From contig CM043800.1 in the NCBI GenBank assembly GCA_023974075.1, forward strand, positions 24,060,218-24,124,217: a stretch of 64,000 bases of DNA, in the 5' to 3' direction. Origin of the DNA: Chaenocephalus aceratus. Lineage: Eukaryota; Chordata; Actinopteri; Perciformes; Channichthyidae. The translations under genes were made by a program, and so were the position numbers. The notes below the pieces were generated by a model that saw only the letters and a list, made by a program, of their open reading frames with translations, did not search any database and had not been told where the DNA came from. This document shows positions 11,844-23,669 of the stretch, piece by piece; within the stretch, counting starts at the first letter, position 1; each line of letters opens with the position of its first letter.

Positions 11844-12630
11844 ATTGTGGGCTATTGTTCAGATAGCCATATCACATGAATGCTTATTATGTTGCAGTAA
11901 ATCATAAAGAACAGTGCTGTAGCTTTGCAGTCTGCTTCCTGGTGGTGCATTTACGTATTGTTATGTAGGTCTGACTATAACACTTGCCATTCTACTGGCA
12001 CATGGTAATACTTTCATTAGTTGTGACATTCAATAGAGATTACCAATGATGGTGAAACATTAAAGGTAGGTAAGAATGGAGAAACCAGCTAGAGTGCGCT
12101 AGAATTTTGAAAGTACACAACCAAAAAATCTGCCTCTTCCTTACAGAGCCCCTCCTCCAACACACACGAACGCGCACATGACCAATGAGGGAACGAGATA
12201 AGTTTGTGCACAGATGGAAGGCTGACAGGCAGGTAGGCCATCCAGTTATTTTAGCCGGGCTGGCTCAGATAATTGGTCGTGCGTTTTACAGTGCTACGGC
12301 TTCCACAGATGAAATTTTTTAATGTATTTATTGTCAAAGCATTTAATATAGGGATGCTCCGATAGATCGGCCGCCGATCGATATCGGCCGATACTCACTC
12401 TCTACCGATCGATCGGTGCTCTCTAAAAATGCTGATCGCATGATGTAAAATTCTGACATAAAATACATGACACTTTTCTCAGTGCGCGCCAAAATGGCTT
12501 GACCAGTCTGGCTTTACCAGTCTGGCAGTATTTTAAGGTGTCCGAAAAGGACAATAAAATAGCGGTATGCAACGTGTGTGAAGCAGAAATCCTGCAGCTC
12601 CACCCGCTGTGACGGACCAGTGAGCGGAGC

Positions 12631-12631
<1 letters not shown>

Positions 12632-12671
<40 letters not shown>
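12632..12671. repeat. (CA)n microsatellite
   Basis: About 20 uninterrupted CA units inside the hAT-like element. Confidence 0.95.
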
Positions 12672-12674
<3 letters not shown>

Positions 12675-13541
12675 GAGTTAGACCTTACACACTTAGTTAT
12701 TTTATCTACCTCTGGAACAAGCTAAACTAGTTATAAATATGTTTATTCTTCACTATCGGGTCACTCATTACTGGATCAGTGAGCTGCATGAGACGATACT
12801 GACAGGCTGGCAGGAGAGAGAGGGAGGAAAGGAGAGCGCTTCTGCTCATTTCTCCCGTGTTATTATCCAAAGTGAATGTAAACTTGAATAATGTACTTCA
12901 TTTGAATGTAATAATTATGTTGGTTGTTTGTGGAAGTGCCAGTGAATGAGCCCCATTAACTGAATTTAAACATCACTTTAAATGGAAGAGCCCCATAGGC
13001 CCCGCTAGGGCTGTGCAATTTAATCGATCTTGCGATATATATCGATATTTAATTTTCCGAGAAAGTACCGATATTTCAGCCGCAGGTATCGATACATTAA
13101 GTCTGATAACTGTGTTCGTTATACTCGCGTCCAGGAGAGAAGCTTTAAAAAGGAGACTAATTGAGTCTGAGAATGTTCAAATGTATACTTTAATTAATAA
13201 AAAGCGCGGTAATATTACAAGCAGAAGATGGTTCAGTCAGAAAAACAGCTGTGTTCTGGCTCTCGTGAGCGAAGGGAAGAGAGCGAGCTCCACCTTTCCA
13301 GCTGTTATTAGTGGAAGCGCTCTCTTTTCCTCTCTCTCTCAGTATCTCATGCAGCTCACTGATCCAGTAATGAGTGACCCGACAGTGAAGAATAAATATA
13401 TTTATAATAACTAGTTTAGCTTGTTCCAGAGGTAGATAAAATAGCTAAGTGTGTTAGGTCTAACTCTTGTGTGTTTCGTTCCGCTTACCGGTCCGGCGGG
13501 CGGAGCTGCAGGATTTCTGCTTCACACACATGTTGCATACC

Positions 13542-14721
13542 CAGGGTGTCCGCGGGGTCTTAAAAGGTATTAAAAGTTGATAAATCAATTTAGCGAAAAT
13601 TAAGGCTATTAAAAAGTATTAAACGGCATTTTCCAAGGTATTAAGAAGGTCCACAGCAACGACAACATGAAACACCCTTTAATTTACTGAAACAAGATGT
13701 CGGGAAACCCCCTCAAGGTGGCCCCATGCATAGCGTGCCATAAAATGCTGCTTCTTATTTTAAATTTCGTTGCCTTGCTCCGCTCTGTGGGGGGGGGGGG
13801 ATTTATCTGCTGGTGGACTACCTGAGAGATATACAGCAGGATATACAGCAGGAGAACACGCCGTCCACCGCGGAGAATAAACAGAAGGGCAACCATGCTC
13901 CGGAGTCTTCTTCGCTGCTTTTGGTGTATTTTGTGGCGGCAGCAGCGCCACTTACAGGCCTGGAATATGTACTACAGCATTTCCAGCGGTCTAGTGTGAA
14001 CGGACACGTTAATGAATCGAATCCGCTTGAACGGAAGACTTTTTTGCGTTTGCGTATGTGTTTTACTGTATGCGTCCTCGTGGGGCCGGGGTCTAAGCCA
14101 AACTATATCCGGTCACAGAGATCTGATATTTTAAAGTAAGGTCAACACATATCGACCCTAAATATAGTCTATATTAAGAACGAGAAAAGTCTTAACATAT
14201 ATATCGTTTTTTGTAAACATATGACAAATGTGTGAGGGTGATGACGTCAGAGCATCGTCCTATGTGCCGGGCTTAGCCCCGGACAGCCCCAGCCCAATTT
14301 AACCCCTGGGTATTTGTGAGGGAGCTCCTATATGGCATTACCCCGCTGAAGTTCACCAAAGTTTAATATATTTCATAGTTTTGTCAATTGTTTTGTTTAT
14401 TGGTCAAATACTGGTTTCTAATGGTTTCTGAGGAGTTTTACTGGAATGAAAGAGCACAGAAGCAACAAAGCAGCATACTGCCTTAACCCTAACCCACAGA
14501 GAGGTTGAAGTGCATGTGGAGAGGAGGCTTCAGTAGTCTGTCTGCACTCTGTTTAGTTGTGCTATCTTACAATCAATATAGTAAATGTGAGGTAAAGTGT
14601 GTCGCCAATGTAACCGGTTAGAACTCGAAGTTGCGATGAGGTCTTAAAATGTATGGGAAGGGTCTTAAAAAAGGTCTTAAAAGGTATTAAATTTGACTTC
14701 AGGATTCCTGCATATACCCTG
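13542..14721. mobile_element. CAGGGT-terminated MITE nested in the hAT-like element
   Basis: It begins CAGGGTGTCCGCGGGGTC and ends TATACCCTG, with a shared ATACC flanking both sides (13,537-13,541 and 14,722-14,726). Subterminal blocks of TCTTAAAAGGTATTAAA are inverted at the two ends. The host sequence it interrupts can be read uninterrupted in the inverted arm near 12,560, which supports insertion at this point. It includes a short G run at 13,789-13,800. Confidence 0.6.
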
Positions 14722-16716
14722 ATACCGCTATTTTACTGTCTTTTTCGGACACCTTAAAATAATGCCAGACCGGTGAAGCCATTTTGGCGAGCTTGTTTTG
14801 CCGCGCACAGAGAAAAGTGTCATGTATTTTACGTCATGCGATCGGCTCTCGCGATCGGCATGTTTAGAGAGCACCGATCGATCGGTCGAGAGTGAGTATC
14901 GGCCGATATCGATCGGTCGAGAGTGAGTATCGGCCGATCTCGATCGGTCGAGAGTGAGTATCGGCCGATCTCGATCGGAGCATCCCTAGTAAAAAGCACG
15001 ACCAATCATTTTAGCCGGCCCGGCTAAAGTAACTGGATGGCCTACCTGCCTGTCAGCCTTCCATCTGTGCACAAACTTATCTCGTGCCCTCATTTGTCAT
15101 GTGCACGTTCGTGTGTGTTGGAGGAGGGGCTCTGTAAGTAAGTGGCAGATTTTCTCCGGTTGTGTATTTTCAAATTCTAGCGCACTTGAGCTGGTTTCTC
15201 CGAAATTACCTACCCCACCTTTAATGTATTAAAATAAGTAAGAGTTTTTGAATGGTCTATGTAAATAGGTTTGCAGTGGAAATTTGGGCTACATGATGGC
15301 ACATAAAAGCTCCCAAATATCATGATAAGGACCTTGGACAAGAAGACCATGACACATCTTTGCGGATCAACTATTGTACTCGGTTTGCACCAGAATATAC
15401 TGAGAAGGAAGTACCATCCTGATGTTATTGATCACTTTTTGGCAATCATTTGTAATACTTGGTAGTGAACTCATCAATTTCGGACCCATAATTGTGATGT
15501 GAAACAACTGGATACAACATTAACGTTGGGAAGGGTCTTAAAGGTGAAACGATGGCTGAGGTGAGCAAACCTGACAGGGAAAAGGCAAGGAGAGGGCACA
15601 CTGCTGCTATTGGATTACCAGAAGGCCAGTTTCTGGAAAAAATGGTCTATAGCAGTGGTGTCAAACAATGCAAGCGACAACAGGTTTTTTTTTTTTTCTG
15701 CCATGAATGGGATATTTTTGGACCTCTGTCAGAAAAGTTGGAGAAAGGTGACAATGCAGTGGGGAAACATTTGAGTGACAAGACATCCTGATTTAGTGCT
15801 CTCCTGCAAACGTGCAGTTAACGGAGTTGTGCTTCCTTTGTAACTAGTATGTTTAAGCCATGGATTTGCTGAATAGAGAAGAGAATGTCAAGACAAAACT
15901 ACATTTAGGTGGTAAATCTGTCAATCTTATCAATATAGAAAGTATGTTGTATGGGTTTAGTTGTCTCTTTCTGTATTTATTGGCTTTTGGTGCTGTTAAG
16001 TGACATATTTGGATGTGATTTGATTGGATTGTAGTCGGTTCTGATGGAGCAAATGCAAAGGCTTCGTAGATATTATGCATTGACGGTAGTCATTTTGTCC
16101 TTGCTGTGTCGCAGTGGTTGAACTAGCTTTTTCAAAGTCTGCATTTCAAAAATAATTTATGACTGATCATCAATGCTGTTCCATTCTGAATTGCCAATGC
16201 AATGGAAAATTACTTGTACCCCATCCTTGGTGTTATTGATCACTTTGCTGGCTGAATAAGTGAAAATACTTGATTTTTAGTGCGTCAATATTGGGGAAAA
16301 GTCATAGATTTTATGTAATGGCTATGGTGATTCTCCTGATTACTGATGCTTTCTGAGAGGTGATGCATTTATTTCTGAGGGCAACAACCTTATTAGCTAT
16401 GTTGTTTTAACAAGTGGAATATTTAGAAACCAGTTAGACTAGTTATCAGTTGAACAAAAATGTAACTGCTTTACTTGAATCTTGAATTTGAATTTGATAG
16501 ATATGTTTGGTATCGGATTTTCCACTCTCAAGCGACTGGTGGACAATAATCATACTGGTGTCCCTCTTTCTATGGTGTCCTTTGTCTCATTGGTGTTTTT
16601 GTTCAGTAGTGTTATATTCGAATGCCAGGAAATTGAGGCGGAGCTAGAGAAGTTCTGTTGGCAATAATGCTGTTCTATACCCTTCTGTCTACAGGTGCTG
16701 TTGTTTGTACTTCAGC

Positions 16717-18639
16717 ATGGCGGTCGTCATCCGTTTACAGGGACTAAGAGTCTCTGCAGGTTCCGAGGATATTCGCAAGTTCTTCACTAGCCTCAAAATT
16801 CCAGATGGAGGAGTGCATATCATTGGTGGGGAGCAAGAGGAAGCTTTCGTTATCTTTGCTTCGGATGAGGATGCAAGAAGAGCCATGATACGATCAGGAG
16901 GTTGCATTAAGGGTTCACCTGTTGCATTGCTACTAAGTAGTAAATCAGAGATGCAGAACCTACTTGAAAGAAGTACAAGAGATGTAGAGCTAGATCAAAA
17001 GAGACGACTCGAGGAGAAAGCAAGACACACTCGAAGACCTTTGGATCCAGAGGGGGGCAGGAGATCAGCTAGCAGATCAGACTATAACCCTCCACCCCAG
17101 CACCAGAGGGCTTCCAACACTAATGATGACTTGCATGTGTTTCTTAAAGGGATGCCCTTCTCTGTGACTGAAGGAGAAGTCCGTGATTTCTTCTGTGATC
17201 TACTTATTGATGAAATATTCTTAATGAAAAATGCAAATGGTTCAAAAAATGGGAAAGGTTTCGTAAAATTTGCAGCAAGAGAGGATGCAAACGAAGCTCT
17301 GAAGAGAGATAGGCAATACATTGGGTCAAGGTACGTCGAAGTTTCCTCAACAACAGAAGATGATTGGCGTCGGGCTACTGGTAAACTGTCAATGGCTGTC
17401 AACAAGCATGACAACTTTGAAAGGGAGAGATCCCCTATTCGCCATCAAAGGAATCCACATTATGTGAGGTCAGAGTCCCCTTTGGCTCAGAGGCCAGTTG
17501 CTCCTTCCGATGAGGAGTACTGTGTTTTGATTGAAAATCTGTCCTATTCGGTGGAAAAAGAAGACATAAAAAAGCTTTTTCGCAATGCAAAGCTTGAGGA
17601 TGACCAGATCCTACACTTAATTGGCAGTGATGGAAAAAGAACAAGATCTGCATTTGTGCTGTTCAAGAATCTGCGTGACTATTGTGATGCCTTGACTAAT
17701 GAAAAAAGGTCCCTTTGGAACCGATTTATTCATACCCGGCCAATCTCAAGAGAAAAAATGATCAGCCTTCTGCAGTGTCAGAGCATGGATGGCGGACCAC
17801 CTGGAAACTCTGCAACATTTCAGGACAGTCCTCCATCTTTCCCCAGCGATCCCTATGACTCAGAGAAAATGTGTCTTTTTGTGCGGAACCTACCATTTGA
17901 TGTACGGAAAGTTGAGATCATGGACTTTTTCCTTGGGTTTAATATCACAGAGGACATGGCGTTTGTGCTGCGTGACCATACTGGTGCAGGAGTTGGGAAG
18001 GCTTTGGTTCTCTTTCGGTCCGAGGCAGAGGCTATGAATGCACTCTCTCTCAATGGACAAAGGTTTCTTGGGTCAGAAGTCATCCTGAAATGCATTTCAC
18101 GCTCTCAGATGCGTCAGTTGGGTGTTGAGCCACCAATGTTGCAAGAGACAATGGTGGACGAGCTACAGCCAAGAAACGAGCGATATTCAGGCAGGAGAAA
18201 CGAGGAATCCTTTCGACCTGGTGACGCAGGCTACCCTGACTTAGGAATTCCTCCTGATGGTAACATACAAATGATTCATGCACAGGCTCCCATCTATGGA
18301 GGCAGTGATTATGAGCCCTATGCAGTAGGCCGTTCTGCTTCACAAGGCAGAGGTAATGGTGTACGTGGTAGCTTTGGTTCCTCTGTGCAGCATTTTGATG
18401 GCCCCACCTGTGTTAAGCTGCTTAACTTGCCATTTCAAATACGAAGTGAAGAAATCTATGACTTTTGCTACGGATATCAGATTATCCCTGGATCTGTTTC
18501 AGTGCAGTACGACCAGAGTGGGAAATCGAAAGGCTCAGCGACTGCAGTGTTTGAGTCCCATAGGGAGGCGTTGACAGCAGTTGAGGAACTGAGTGGAAGA
18601 CCAATAGGTCAAAGAAAAATACAGCTAGTACTAGCTTGA
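16717..18639 (+). CDS. rbm12b: RNA-binding motif protein 12B, single coding exon
   Basis: This 640-residue protein has five RRM-type RNA-binding domains and is expected to be nuclear. The start MAVVIRLQGL matches vertebrate RBM12B (MAVVIRL), and the ATG at 16717 lies 22 nt after a splice acceptor, so this start was preferred over upstream in-frame codons. RRM1 spans residues 1-80 (GGVHIIGGEQEEAFVIF), RRM2 about 138-220 (LHVFLKGMPFSVTEGEV), RRM3 about 267-345 (YCVLIENLSYSVEKED), RRM4 about 383-460 (CLFVRNLPFDVRKVEI) and RRM5 562-640 (VKLLNLPFQIRSEEI). It lacks the long acidic/Arg/Pro hexapeptide repeat array found between RRM4 and RRM5 in mammals, so it is about one third shorter. The ORF is intact. 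Teleosts can carry two rbm12b paralogues and I cannot tell which this is. Confidence 0.95.
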   Translation: MAVVIRLQGLRVSAGSEDIRKFFTSLKIPDGGVHIIGGEQEEAFVIFASDEDARRAMIRSGGCIKGSPVALLLSSKSEMQNLLERSTRDVELDQKRRLEEKARHTRRPLDPEGGRRSASRSDYNPPPQHQRASNTNDDLHVFLKGMPFSVTEGEVRDFFCDLLIDEIFLMKNANGSKNGKGFVKFAAREDANEALKRDRQYIGSRYVEVSSTTEDDWRRATGKLSMAVNKHDNFERERSPIRHQRNPHYVRSESPLAQRPVAPSDEEYCVLIENLSYSVEKEDIKKLFRNAKLEDDQILHLIGSDGKRTRSAFVLFKNLRDYCDALTNEKRSLWNRFIHTRPISREKMISLLQCQSMDGGPPGNSATFQDSPPSFPSDPYDSEKMCLFVRNLPFDVRKVEIMDFFLGFNITEDMAFVLRDHTGAGVGKALVLFRSEAEAMNALSLNGQRFLGSEVILKCISRSQMRQLGVEPPMLQETMVDELQPRNERYSGRRNEESFRPGDAGYPDLGIPPDGNIQMIHAQAPIYGGSDYEPYAVGRSASQGRGNGVRGSFGSSVQHFDGPTCVKLLNLPFQIRSEEIYDFCYGYQIIPGSVSVQYDQSGKSKGSATAVFESHREALTAVEELSGRPIGQRKIQLVLA

Positions 18640-19117
18640 GTGACATTGCTTTTCACTGCACCTATCATGCCCTAGTAGTGTTGGACATGTAGACAAAACT
18701 GATTTTAAGGAAAGCAATGGCCTTTTTTTCTCTTTTTCTTTATGATCTTGTTTTTGACTTTAAATATTTGTCATGGTTTATATTGCTGGGAGTACAGTAA
18801 ATCTGGCTATCCTTTTTTTGTTATTGTGATAAGATTGAGAAATCCCATTGACTAACTGAGACGGGGGAACCAGTAGTGGTACAATGCTAACTAATTTCCG
18901 GGTTTTAAGACTCGTCACTGCACCACTCTATTGTGATAAGTCAATGTAGTCTATCAACTACTTAAGGTTTTTGTATGCAATGTTCATCTGAAAGTGAAAC
19001 ACTCGATTTTTGTTTTTCCTTCGAATGTGTTTGTTAAATGTAACTTACAACACAGTGTTTGACAATGTTTGTACATTTAATTTAGCTATGTAGTTGTTGT
19101 GAAGTGTTATCATTAAA
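18640..19117 (+). terminator. rbm12b 3' UTR and polyadenylation signal
   Basis: The sequence after the TGA at 18637-18639 is AT-rich and noncoding. An ATTAAA variant poly-A signal lies at 19112-19117, followed within 30 nt by a T-rich stretch. No ORF or transposon is seen in it. Confidence 0.6.
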
Positions 19118-19767
19118 ACGCATACCTTTTTTGAAATGTCTGTTTTTCTTCACAGATCTTATATAAAGCTAAATTACTTATGCTTGCCAAATAGGCCTTA
19201 TATGTTTAAAGAGCCGTTTAATCTCCATTTTTAAATGAATACCTTATTGATAGCTTTAAAAAATTAGGACAAATGGGAAAATCTGTTATGTTGTCTTTGG
19301 TGGCACCTATAAGCAGGAATAGGTGTGTTTTTGTATCTCACTCCCTAGTGATGCGTTACTCCAGTCATTTGGCACTCGCTCTCACAAATGAGTTAAAGAG
19401 ACAGCTGCTCTGCTCACCCACTCTGACAGATCAATCACTGCTGGGTGTTAGAAGACACATCACAACTGATGCATATTGTTTTTAAAATAAGTTGCTCATA
19501 CTTAAATTGTGGAGGCTTTTATTTCTGCGCCATAGTCTATAACTTTTGTGATAACGCATCTAAAATATATGGGGACTTATAAGAGTTTTTCTTTTAACTG
19601 AAGGTCTTCAAGATCTGTAAGGTCTGTAAGATATACTACAGCCTTTTTATAAATATCAATTGTTCCAAGACTTAACATGAGATAATAGGATGAATAACCA
19701 TTCAAATATGTTTTTTTATCAAAAATAAATCCTACAGAATTATTTATATTTATTACAATTTGCAATA
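19118..19767. other. intergenic, nothing recognised
   Basis: AT-rich sequence with only short chance ORFs and no repeat with definable ends. Confidence 0.5.
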
Positions 19768-20434
19768 TTAAAGGTGGGGTAGGTAAGTTTGAAAAACCGG
19801 CTCGAGATACATTTTTTGTTATATTCCATGGAATGCTCTTAAAGGTGGGGTAGGTAAGTTTGAGAAACGTGCTCGAGATACACTTTTTGTTATATTCCAT
19901 GGAATGCTCTTAACATCCCAATGGCAATGAATATCTTAAGTGCTTTGACAAAAAATCATAAAAAGATTTCATCTGTGGAAGCCGTAGTACTCTAAAAAGT
20001 ACAACCAATCATTTTAGCCGGCCCGGCTAAAATAACTGGATGGCCTGCCTGCCCGTCAGCCTTCCATCTGTGCACAAACTTATCTCGTGCCCTCATTGGT
20101 CATGTGCGCCTTTGTGTGTGTTGGAGGAGGGGCTCTGTAAGGAAGTGGCAGATTCTTTCCGGTTGTGTATTTTAAAATTGTAGCGCACTCGAGCTGGTTT
20201 CTCCAAAATTACCTACCCCACCTTTAACATCCCGATAGCAATGAATATCTTAAGTGCTTTGACAAAAAAATCCATTACAAAATGTCATCTGTGGAAGCCG
20301 TAGTACTGTAAAAAGCACTCACTAATCATTTTTAGCCGGCCCGGCTAAATAACTGGATGAATATATATAAATATCTATGGGCCTACCTGCCTGTCAGCCT
20401 TCCATCTCGTGCAGAAACTTATCTCGTGCCCTCA

Positions 20435-20437
<3 letters not shown>
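19768..20437. mobile_element. three adjacent TTAA MITE copies (one full, two partial)
   Basis: A partial copy starts at 19,768 (TTAAAGGTGGGGTAGGTAAG). A full copy runs 19,839-20,227, bounded by TTAA on both sides with inverted ends (TTAAAGGTGGGGTAGGTAA and TTACCTACCCCACCTTTAA). A third partial copy begins at 20,228 and is cut by an AT microsatellite at 20,437. They belong to the family at 12,060-15,224. Confidence 0.7.

Positions 20438-20481
<44 letters not shown>
20437..20481. repeat. (AT)n/(AC)n microsatellite
   Basis: An uninterrupted AT tract followed by a short AC tract, at the truncated edge of a MITE copy. Confidence 0.9.
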
Positions 20482-20499
20482 CAGCGTAGCTCACCGGTG

Positions 20500-20715
20500 G
20501 CCATCTTGCCACAGTCAACAACTACTGGAGAGACAGCAAGCGCATTTCGTGGCATCTGCAGGCAGTGGCAAGTACTTCCGGCAACTGCCACAGAGGCCGC
20601 TACTCCGTGGTATCTGTGGCAAGTACTTCCGGCATATGCCACAACTTGCCGAGGCATCTGCCGCTGCTCAACGGGAGTTGCCACAAGATGCCAGAGAAGG
20701 TTTAAGGTAGCTGCC
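20500..20715. repeat. TGCCACA/TGTGGCA hairpin-rich repeat, copy 1
   Basis: A block built from short inverted words TGCCAC and GTGGCA, with two near-identical units containing GTGGCAAGTACTTCCGGCA. It shares CCACAACTTGCCGAGGCATC with a second block at 21,590-21,745. I do not recognise the family. Confidence 0.5.
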
Positions 20716-20981
20716 ACTCGCCTTCCGTGGCAAATGCTGCTATTTAAACCCGTATTTATCGTGTAAAATGTTGCTGTTTTGGCATAACTTTATCGAACTG
20801 ATCTGTACACAGGACTGATGGTCCGATCTCTATTTTTTTAAACATTATAATTTCTATTCGATTTTACTTGGAGAACGTGGTTTGTTAAAATAAATAAACG
20901 TGCTATATTTATGATAATACTCAAGATATATTATAAGTAAATAAAGACAATTTATTGACATTAAGATCTATCATTGTTGAC

Positions 20982-21459
20982 CAGAGGTGGGAAATAGGCT
21001 AACTACTCAAGTACTGTACTTGTGATTTAGAAATAGACTCCTTGTGCTTTTGTTGAGTATGTAAATGGGGTGTAATTTAGTGCTTCTACCCCACTACAAT
21101 TCAGAGGTAAATTGTGTACTTTTACTCCCCTACATTTACTCCCATAATTTATTATTTAGTTACTTACTACAGATTCTGATTAATGATTAGAAATATAATC
21201 AAGTCTTAAGTCAGACTTTAGTTACTCCTGGAGTTAATTCACAAGCTACCCTGCAGTAGACAGTCATTAAAACTAGCTGCACCTTTACCAGCTTTGATAA
21301 CACTTTAATGATCAATCATTATAATGAAAACATGTAATATCTACTTTAAGTATATTTGTATGCTAATAATTTTGCACTTTTACTTGAGTAACATTTTAAT
21401 GCAGGACTTTTACTTGTAACTGAGTATTCCTACATTTAGGTAGGCTACACTTTTACTTA
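20982..21459. mobile_element. hAT-like MITE fragment (CAGAGGTGGGAAA end)
   Basis: It begins CAGAGGTGGGAAATAG and contains repeated ACTTTTACTT / TACTCAAGTACT phrases typical of a common fish hAT-type MITE. The right terminus is not intact. A related fragment lies at about 40,453-40,730. Confidence 0.5.
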
Positions 21460-21589
21460 ACACTAGAACCGCCAGGGGGCGCTGTATAGTCATACCTAAA
21501 ACCACCAACGTGTAAAATGTACCCACTATTAGAATGCATTGATTTTCAAGGTACAATGTTATTTTATTTATCATACTAGAACACAATGA

Positions 21590-21745
21590 GTGTTGCCACT
21601 TCTCGCCGTGGCATGTGCCTTGGCATTTGGTTCCTAAGCTAAATGGACTATTCGACTTCAGCCCACAACTTGCCGAGGCATCTGTGTCAAGTAGCCTACT
21701 TTCGGCATCTGCCACAGAAGCCACTACTCTGTGGCATATTAACAT
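21590..21745. repeat. TGCCACA/TGTGGCA hairpin-rich repeat, copy 2
   Basis: It shares the CCACAACTTGCCGAGGCATC core and the GCCACAGA(A/G)GCC(A/G)CTACTC phrase with 20,500-20,715, in the same orientation. Confidence 0.5.
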
Positions 21746-22633
21746 GATTCCTTTCTGTCATTGACTTTACCAATGTCTTTATACATTTTGTTGGAGGATG
21801 GCGGGACCTACGATTTTCATTGCCATAAGCCAGGGTGCCCAACCTTTTTTGAACCGAGAGCTACTTTTAAAGTTGCCAGTCTGCCGAGATCTACCAGTCC
21901 AGAGAGGCGTTACTGACAGCCTACTACTACCAGGTAAATAGTAATACACAATCCTACTTGTATAAAACTGACCTTTGTACGATGAATACGTCGTAAAATA
22001 CTGCAGATCCTTTATCTTACCTCTTTCTAATCGACACACATACAAGTATTTAACTGAAGTTACACAACAGTGTTGTTGATACAGAGTTGGGGTTTATTCA
22101 CACGTCACATACTACAGTGGGTCATGTTTTCAAGAAACATTGAACAGTGCTGCCACATATGACACAGGAAAAAAAGAAAAGACTGAACGCTTTCTTTGCC
22201 ATTATATAAAAATAGTGTTGCTATTATACAAAAGTATAAATTAGGCTTACTAATAAGAGAACTCCGATCTGAAGCTACACAGGAATCTGCTGCCAAAGTG
22301 CAATACAAAAGACAAAATTAATAGAATCAAACCCTTTTTTTGTTGCATTTTAGTAAAAGGAAATGCCTTTTTAATAGGATGCAAGCAACAGTTTCTTAAC
22401 CTGAATTGATAATAGACTATAATCAATTTAAGTTTGCATTCTTATGCCATTTTGTACAATAATTATAATGAATAAGTTCAAACTAAAACTTAAAGCTGAT
22501 TAATAACGGTATCTAACTTGAGTTTTTATTATGTCAAAAACCTGTTGAAATGAAAAAGTGCGTCGGCAGCCTCCAGGAATGCTTCTTTCACAACTTCGCC
22601 GTCTTTGAAAGACTTCATGTGTTTCGCAATAAC
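21746..22633. other. intergenic, nothing recognised
   Basis: AT-rich sequence with short chance ORFs. The phrase GGTGCCCAACCTTTTTTGAACC near 21,834 resembles a hAT MITE end, but no partner end was found. Confidence 0.4.
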
Positions 22634-22925
22634 TGAAGTTACCTACTGTAACTCCAGCTTCTATGAGTATTGGCGTAGCCCTTTAAGGCTATCGCTATTG
22701 GGTAATCCCCCTGCGCACCCGCGCAGCACTGAAACACTTGTAGTCCACGCCCACCCACAAGGTGGGCCCCACCCTCGGGCTCCCTTCCGGTATAAATAGG
22801 AAGGAGGCCCGACAATCTGCTCCCATACAAAATAACTTTTCTTCAGCTATTCGTGGAGCCAGTGGGGCCCAGCACTTAGAGGGCTACGCCAATACTCATA
22901 GAAGCTGAAGTTGGTAACTTCAGTT
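22634..22925. promoter_or_regulatory. DIRS terminal segment with TATA box and inner palindrome
   Basis: A TATAAATAGG box lies at 22,791-22,800. Arms at about 22,634-22,687 and 22,877-22,924 are inverted copies (CTTCTATGAGTATTGGCGTA and its reverse). This looks like the promoter-bearing terminal repeat of the DIRS element. Confidence 0.5.
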
Positions 22926-22955
22926 CTATTTCGTATATATGGCTTCGCCCTCTAA

Positions 22956-23669
22956 CCCCCTAAACGCACCAGGAGCGTCTGCGCCGCGTTACGGCCGCGG
23001 CGGTCGTAAGGATCGCGGCCACTCTAGTCAATGGGTGCTGTTCCACCACACGCGCCGCGCCGCTGCTCGGCGCGTCCCAGAAGCTCCTCGCCGCAAGGAA
23101 TTTCTAAAATATAGGATGAATCCTATTTTTGAAGCGGCGCAGCGCGGCGCAGGCAGGAAGTGATGAAAATCACCGGGTGCACCCAAAACCGGCTCCTTCT
23201 CCTCCCCCCCACCACCGTCTTTCAAGTAGGAGAATACTGCAGCGTTCTCCTCCGTTACAGGCACTGTCAATTATATATATATACAATAATTATGATGATG
23301 AATGCATATTTTTTTACCACTAAAATACAGCAACACATCTTTGATTCATGTCGTTTATAACTGGAATATTACAATTATTATTAACTGTGTATGTAGTCTA
23401 CAACACAACAAAATAGGAAATAACAACAATAAACCCGATTTAAACAGACACAAACATAAACCATTTAACTACGTAGCCTACTTACTTGTAGAAGTACAAA
23501 ATGTCCAGGAAATATTCCAAAATCAACAACAACTGCGAGGCTGCACACACGACGCTCCGCTTCCGCAACGTTTTGAAACGCGCCTTGTGTGTTAGGTCGC
23601 AGGAGGAGGTCGCAGCATGGCGCAGCCGAAGCGCAGCGTGGCGCAGACACTCCTGGTGCGTTTAGGGGG
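22956..23669. mobile_element. PIF/Harbinger-type MITE, 714 bp
   Basis: Inverted ends read CCCCCTAAACGCACCAGGAG and CTCCTGGTGCGTTTAGGGGG, with a TAA target duplication at 22,953-22,955 and 23,670-23,672. The 3-bp TWA target and GC-rich termini fit PIF/Harbinger. It interrupts the DIRS end: the phrase across the empty site (CCCTCTAAGGCTATCGC) is seen in near-intact form at about 22,677. Its interior contains a splice-donor-like TACAAGTAAGTAGG on the minus strand. Confidence 0.75.

Larger units (their letters stand above)
12349..14988. mobile_element. hAT-like non-autonomous element (TAGGGATGCTCCGAT termini)
   Basis: The element starts TAGGGATGCTCCGAT and ends in the inverse ATCGGAGCATCCCTA. 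Long inverted arms follow, rich in GATCGG/CCGATC repeats, and a coding-like block around 12,500-12,600 recurs inverted around 13,490-13,540 and 14,720-14,800. No clean 8-bp target duplication is seen, so the ends may be rearranged. It holds a CA microsatellite and a further nested element. Confidence 0.55.
12060..15224. mobile_element. TTAA-flanked MITE with long inverted arms, split by nested insertions
   Basis: The left edge reads TTAAAGGTAGGTAAG and the right edge CTTACCTACC-type sequence ending CCACCTTTAA; TTAA at both ends resembles a piggyBac-style target. The arms (about 12,060-12,340 and 14,990-15,224) are inverted copies carrying the same GACCAAT, AGCCGGCCCGGCT and GAGGAGGGGCTCTG blocks. 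Further copies lie at 19.8-20.4 kb. The middle is occupied by another transposon. Confidence 0.6.
10889..16694 (+). other. rbm12b 5' UTR intron filled with transposons
   Basis: This inferred 5.8-kb intron contains a SINE (11.6-11.8 kb) and a composite of MITE and hAT-like elements (12.06-15.22 kb). From 15.2 to 16.7 kb I see only short chance ORFs. GCTAAC/GTTAGC-type hexamers recur at 10,970-11,080 and 11,390-11,440. Confidence 0.45.

Noticed and set aside
13013..13414. 133-codon plus-strand ORF
   Set aside because: It lies in the arms of a hAT-like MITE, with no recognisable domain.
12341..14996. 8-bp target duplication for the TAGGGATGCTCC element
   Set aside because: The flanks (ATTTAATA and GTAAAAAG) do not match, so no duplication is claimed.
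22939..23163. 74-codon GC-rich plus-strand ORF
   Set aside because: It crosses the end of a Harbinger MITE; composition is that of the GC-rich terminus and no domain is visible.
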